A stretch of 36,675 bases of DNA from an uncultured Bacilli bacterium (GTDB lineage Bacteria > Bacillota_I > Bacilli_A > RFN20 > CAG-449), in the NCBI GenBank assembly GCA_947632435.1, contig CANRPC010000015.1, positions 1 through 36,675 on the forward strand. The letters are read 5' to 3'. A program made the translations under genes and the position numbers. Numbering within the stretch: the first letter of the stretch is position 1; every line of letters begins with the position of its first letter. A model generated the notes under the pieces. That model made no database searches. It saw only the letters and a list, made by a program, of their open reading frames with translations, and had not been told where the DNA came from. Shown here one piece after another: positions 32,584 to 36,675 of this stretch.

Positions 32584-35153
32584 ATTTCTTTTTTAACAAT
32601 TTCATGAAACAATAAAGGGAAGGAAGAAATTATTAATAATACAAGCCAATCTAAAGGATTAAGTAAAGATGTTTGAAAAAGATTACATAATAAAGGAATA
32701 CTGCACAAAGCATATTGAATGAAAAATCCGATAAAAAAGGTAATAATTAAAACATAATTTTTCTTTTTCAGAATACTTAATAAAGATTTATGCGGACTTG
32801 ACATATTAATCATATGGAATAACTCAGTTAATGATAAAGTTACAAAAGCAAAAGTTCTTGATTTTATTAAAGTTTCTTTATCTTGAAAAATTAAATTTAA
32901 AGTATTAAAAAAATCATTAATATTTTTTATATCATACAAAGCTAATTTGCTAAGAGGAATTAAAAAATAAGCAAACATGGTTAACAAAAAAATAATTGAT
33001 GCATAAGTTATAAGAATTTTTGTTCCACCTTGAGAAAAAATATTATCATTTCTTTTTCTTGGAACTTGTTTCATAACATCTGCTTCTTTTTTATCCATTC
33101 CTAAAGCTAACGCTGGCAAAGAATCAGAAATTAAATTTACAAAAAGAATTTGAATTGCTAAAAGTGGTAAAGGTAATTTCAATAAAAGCGCGGCAAACAT
33201 TACAAACACTTCGGCAATATTACTAGAAAGTAAAAATAAAATAGCTTTTTTAATATTTGCATAAATAGTTCTTCCTTCTTCTATCGCAGCTACAATAGTT
33301 TCAAAACGATCATCTCTTAAAACAATATCAGAGGCATCTTTGGCAACATCTGTACCTATTTTTCCCATTGCAATTCCAACATCGGCCTCTTTTAATGAGG
33401 GAGCATCATTTACTCCATCTCCAGTCATTGCAACAACTTCACCTAATTTTTTATATCCTTTTACAATTTTCATTTTATGTAATGGCGAAACTCTTGCAAA
33501 AGTTGTAACTGTTTTTAGTCTTGTTAAAAATTCTTCTTCACTTAAATTATCAATTTCTTTTCCCTCGATTACTTGATCTAAAGATGTAGCAATTCCTAAT
33601 TCATTAGCAATCGCATATGCTGTATTTTTATAATCACCTGTAATCATTTTAACTTTAATAGATGCCTCTTGAATTTTTAAGACACTAGCTTTGGCCTCTT
33701 TTCTTAAAGGGTCTTTGAAAGCAAGTAATCCAACAAAAATTGTTTCATTTTGCTTTTTTAAGGATAAGGCAATAATTCTTAATGCTTGAGAAGCATATTT
33801 ATCTAATAAAGTGTTTATTTTTTGTTTTTCAAATTGATTTAAAAGTCTTTTATTTTTTAACGAAATATAATTGCATTCTTCTAAAACAATTTCTGGCGCT
33901 CCTTTGGTAATTATTACTTTTTCATTTTTATATAAATTTGTCGTGCGCATATATTTTTTTTCACTAGAAAATGGTTCTTCATCAAGACGTTTATATTCTT
34001 CAAGTGATTGTAAATTGATATTTAAATTTTTTGCTAGTTCAACAATTGCCTTTTCTAAAGGATCTTTAGAAAGCGAAGAAATATTAGAACACAATAAAAA
34101 CAAAATTATTTCATCTTTATATAAAGTAAAGTCTTGACACTCTCCATCAAAATAAGCTTTTTCAATTTTCATCTTATTCTCCGTCAATGTACCTGTTTTA
34201 TCAGTGCAAATACAAGTAACTGAACCTAAAGTTTCTACAGATGGTAATTTAGAAACAATCGCATTGTAATTTACCATTTTTTGCACACCTAAAGATAAAA
34301 CAATAGTAACAACCGCGGATAAACCTTCAGGTATTGCCGCGACACCTAAAGAAATAGAGCTTATTAATGTATCAAAAAAGTCTTCTTTTCTTAATAAAGA
34401 AATGATAAACATTGCAATACAAATACATATAGTTATAATACCTAAAACTTTACTTAAAAAAGCTAATTTTTTTTCTAATGGTGTTTTTTCTTTTTTCTTC
34501 ATGGTTAAAGATGCAATTTTACCAATTAGAGTGTCTTTGCCTGTTGCAAAACAAAGGGCTTCAGCTTTTCCTTCTAAAACATCACTTGAAGCATATAAAG
34601 TATCTAAACGATGTAAATCTTCTTTAGAACATTTCAATCTTTTTTCTACGGGAAGTGATTCACCTGTTAAAGATGATTCATTAACTTTTAGCCCATTTAA
34701 AGAAATAATTAAAGCATCAGAAGGAATAATATCACCTTCATTAACAATAATTATATCACCCACGACAACTTCCTCCGCGGCAATTTGTATTATTTTTCCA
34801 TCTCTTTTAACTAATGTATGAGGTGAAGCAAGACTTTTCAAAGATTCTAAAGCTTTATATGCTTTTTTTTCTTGAGCAAAACCAATAATAGAATTCAATA
34901 TAACCACGAATAAAATAATCGAGGCATCAATAATTTCTTTAAGTAAAAAAGAAATAATCGCAGCAAATATTAAAATTAAAATCATTGGATCCATTAATTG
35001 AGATAAAAATTTTAAAATCCAATTTACTTTTTTTTGGTTAGAAAAAATATTAAATCCATTTTCATGTAATCTAATCTTTGCTTCTTGAGTTGTTAAACCA
35101 TTTGTTAAAGACGTTTTTAATTCATTTGCTAATTTATAAATTTCTTGTTCCAT
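32580..35153 (-). CDS. Ca2+-transporting P-type ATPase
   Basis: 857 residues, the usual size for bacterial P2-type Ca2+-ATPases. Membrane pump with A domain (NESSLTGESLPVEK), phosphorylation motif DKTGTLT with Asp318, nucleotide domain ('KGAPEIVLEEC'), and hinge MTGDGVNDAPSLKEADVGIA. The cation-site sequences are of the SERCA/PMR1 class: VAAIPEGLSAV in M4, and in M5-M6 NIAEVFVMF and NLISDSLPALALGMD. N- and C-terminal membrane bundles are complete (about ten helices). GAGGAAAT precedes the ATG. Predicted to export Ca2+ from the cytosol; substrate is by motif similarity. Confidence 0.92.
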   Translation of the reverse strand: MEQEIYKLANELKTSLTNGLTTQEAKIRLHENGFNIFSNQKKVNWILKFLSQLMDPMILILIFAAIISFLLKEIIDASIILFVVILNSIIGFAQEKKAYKALESLKSLASPHTLVKRDGKIIQIAAEEVVVGDIIIVNEGDIIPSDALIISLNGLKVNESSLTGESLPVEKRLKCSKEDLHRLDTLYASSDVLEGKAEALCFATGKDTLIGKIASLTMKKKEKTPLEKKLAFLSKVLGIITICICIAMFIISLLRKEDFFDTLISSISLGVAAIPEGLSAVVTIVLSLGVQKMVNYNAIVSKLPSVETLGSVTCICTDKTGTLTENKMKIEKAYFDGECQDFTLYKDEIILFLLCSNISSLSKDPLEKAIVELAKNLNINLQSLEEYKRLDEEPFSSEKKYMRTTNLYKNEKVIITKGAPEIVLEECNYISLKNKRLLNQFEKQKINTLLDKYASQALRIIALSLKKQNETIFVGLLAFKDPLRKEAKASVLKIQEASIKVKMITGDYKNTAYAIANELGIATSLDQVIEGKEIDNLSEEEFLTRLKTVTTFARVSPLHKMKIVKGYKKLGEVVAMTGDGVNDAPSLKEADVGIAMGKIGTDVAKDASDIVLRDDRFETIVAAIEEGRTIYANIKKAILFLLSSNIAEVFVMFAALLLKLPLPLLAIQILFVNLISDSLPALALGMDKKEADVMKQVPRKRNDNIFSQGGTKILITYASIIFLLTMFAYFLIPLSKLALYDIKNINDFFNTLNLIFQDKETLIKSRTFAFVTLSLTELFHMINMSSPHKSLLSILKKKNYVLIITFFIGFFIQYALCSIPLLCNLFQTSLLNPLDWLVLLIISSFPLLFHEIVKKEI

Positions 35154-35217
35154 TATTTCCTCTTATAAAGACATAAAAGTCTAATATAAGATATTAAGAA
35201 ATCATGGTAATTATGCT

Positions 35218-36333
35218 TTAATTTTCCCAATCTGGAAATTCTTTATAAGCAATTTCTTTTGCTTTTTTTATTAATTCATCTTCTTTTTCAATTCTACAAG
35301 GATAATAACTTTCTTTAGTCTTCTGCTCATTTTTTAATAAATGTTCAAATACATCGTAAGTTTTTTCTACTTTAACAGCAAGAAGAATACCCGTTTTTAA
35401 GGTTTCATAATTTGCTCCAGATAAAGCAAAATTGCGATATTCTTTATCTAGTGAATAAAAATAATCGTAACATTTTTCATTTGATTCTTTTAAAAGATAA
35501 AAATAAAGTTTATTAACTTCCATTAAAACTACATCTTCATGAAAAGCAAATTTTTTATTTTCCAATAATTTTAAACAACTTTTTTGAGCATTAATATAGT
35601 CATTTTTATCCATAAAATAATAATATTGATACACTAAAGAATTTACTTGAAAAATATCATCGTAATTTTCATATTCAAAATATTTAAGTTCCCCATTTTG
35701 AAAATACAAAGCGCTATATTGTAATAAATTATCAAAATAGGCTTTTCTATTATTTTTTTCTAATAATAATCTAATAGCAAAACCATCATTGACATCATCT
35801 AAATAAACAGGTAATAGATTCATTATTAAGACAATTAATCCCGCTAAAGAAGCAATTAAAGATATATATAATAATTTATTAGTATTATCAACAAAATAAA
35901 GAATTAAAGAAATTATAAATGGAATTAATATACATGTAATAAGTCCTCCAAAATGAAAAAGAATTGGATTACATTTATCATATTCTTTTTTAGCAATAAC
36001 ATGTACCATTCCTCCAAAACCTTCAGGGAAAGTCAAAGATAATTTCCATTTTTTGTTTTGTTTACTAAATGTTAAAAATAAAATATTAATTGCCATTATT
36101 TCAAAACCACTTATTAAAGCAAAAATTGCTTTACCTAAATGATAAATTATGGTAAAAACGATTAATCCTCCTATTAAAGAGCCAATAATAATTCCACTTT
36201 TTTCACGAGAGGAAAAAACATTTGTTTCTGCTTCAAATAATGTTCTAATTAAAACAAAAGCAAAAACAACAACCACGATTAATAAAAACCAAATATAATT
36301 ACGATATGGCTTTTTTTCTTTAACCTCATCCAT
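35218..36333 (-). CDS. M50/site-2-protease-like membrane protein lacking HExxH
   Basis: 371 residues; AAAGGAG precedes the ATG. Four to six transmembrane segments (about 12-31, 48-62, 63-90, 125-147 and 153-173) and a ~190-residue C-terminal soluble, helical region rich in Tyr and Glu that resembles TPR-type helices. The membrane part follows the M50 plan: IIYHLGKAIFALISGF at 62-77 where the family has hElGHa, then a GGM segment, HFGGLITC, and NLLPVYLDDVNDGFAIR matching the N-x-x-P...DG metal motif. The zinc-binding His-Glu-x-x-His is replaced by Y64-H65-L-G-K68, so proteolysis is unlikely. Family link is an inference from pattern. It begins 3 bp after the alcohol-dehydrogenase remnant. Confidence 0.6.
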   Translation of the reverse strand: MDEVKEKKPYRNYIWFLLIVVVVFAFVLIRTLFEAETNVFSSREKSGIIIGSLIGGLIVFTIIYHLGKAIFALISGFEIMAINILFLTFSKQNKKWKLSLTFPEGFGGMVHVIAKKEYDKCNPILFHFGGLITCILIPFIISLILYFVDNTNKLLYISLIASLAGLIVLIMNLLPVYLDDVNDGFAIRLLLEKNNRKAYFDNLLQYSALYFQNGELKYFEYENYDDIFQVNSLVYQYYYFMDKNDYINAQKSCLKLLENKKFAFHEDVVLMEVNKLYFYLLKESNEKCYDYFYSLDKEYRNFALSGANYETLKTGILLAVKVEKTYDVFEHLLKNEQKTKESYYPCRIEKEDELIKKAKEIAYKEFPDWEN

Positions 36334-36336
36334 ATT

Positions 36337-36597
36337 TTATTCTCCTTTCCATGCGCGAATAAATATTTTACGTGCAAGTTGAAGATCCAAATTTTTAATT
36401 CCTGGAATACTTCTCGTTGCAAACGACTGAGCCATGTCTTCCAGTTCATTTTCATTTATTTTTAATTCTTTTAAAGAATGAGGTAAATTTAATCTTTTTA
36501 AAAACGCTTCATATTCATTTATACCTAATAAAGCTTTTTGAAAATCATCTACTTCATTAACATTAAATACCACTTCAGCAAATTTTGCAAACTTTTT
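36337..36597 (-). pseudogene. C-terminal remnant of an iron-containing alcohol dehydrogenase
   Basis: A minus-strand frame of about 87 codons with no proper start: in-frame TAA at 36598-36600, the only candidate starts being a GTG at 36573 without a ribosome-binding site. The sequence KKFAKFAEVVFNVNEVD, then FLKRLNLPHSLKELKI and NELEDMAQSFATRSIPGIK, matches the extreme C-terminal helical domain of Fe-ADHs ('f...lGlP.tL.elgi.e.dl..mA'). The iron- and NAD-binding parts are absent, and the next 75 bases to the window end do not read as Fe-ADH in any frame tried. The upstream part may lie beyond the edge in another frame. Confidence 0.55.
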
Positions 36598-36675
36598 TTA
36601 GTAATTACGCATGAAATTTTTGTTCAAATTTAAGTTTATATCAATTTTGTCTTGAAATGTATTATATCTTTATAT

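Overview
The window is strongly AT-rich and uses the standard bacterial code: TGA acts as a real stop, for example at the rsgA/rpe and prpC/prkC overlaps. The order priA - rsmB - rlmN - prpC - prkC - rsgA - rpe ... rpmB is the classic Bacillota translation/PP2C/Ser-Thr kinase cluster. Together with the base composition, the anaerobe-type superoxide reductase and flavodiiron pair, and several shortened or degenerate housekeeping proteins, this suggests an anaerobic, genome-reduced member of the Bacilli (RF39/Erysipelotrichales-like). That placement is inference; no rRNA is present.

Region 1 (1-8.2 kb, core): the priA 3' end, a DUF1904-like gene where def/fmt usually lie, then a tight run of overlapping genes (rsmB-like, rlmN, prpC, prkC, rsgA, rpe, a membrane protein, a diacylglycerol-kinase-family gene), with rpmB opposing it across a shared terminator. 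RsmB has lost its SAM-binding motif and both catalytic cysteines. PrkC is reduced to a soluble kinase domain.

Region 2 (8.3-10.9 kb): a minus-strand desulfoferrodoxin/flavodiiron operon for superoxide and O2/NO removal, and a dienelactone-hydrolase-type alpha/beta hydrolase.

Region 3 (10.9-23.3 kb, accessory island): a NERD-domain protein, a decayed AlbA-type regulator, and an RHH-WYL regulator divergent from rtcB (RNA ligase). rtcB is followed by an ATPase fused to a PD-(D/E)xK-like domain, then by a UPF1-like helicase that appears to carry an N-terminal WYL domain. This RNA ligase / ATPase-nuclease / WYL-helicase / WYL-regulator set is the best candidate in the window for an undescribed system. 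Two AAA_14/DUF4143 ATPases follow. One is bracketed by two nearly identical 40-bp palindromic repeats. The other has two operator-like palindromes three helical turns apart. Two broken HTH genes lie between and beside them, and the island ends at a tRNA-Ala(CGC) gene.

Region 4 (23.3-36.7 kb): acyl-ACP thioesterase, an FNT-like membrane protein, a TrmH-family methyltransferase, a BusR-like GntR/RCK_C regulator, a DUF1189-like membrane protein, a giant DUF4011-type helicase relative whose ATPase motifs are destroyed, DegV, a small gene with an almost leaderless promoter, a Ca2+-type P-ATPase, an M50-like membrane protein without the HExxH motif, and the remnant of an iron alcohol dehydrogenase. 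Loss of catalytic residues in otherwise well-kept genes recurs across the window. The palindrome CCGCGG is also far more common than base composition predicts, always inside coding sequence.
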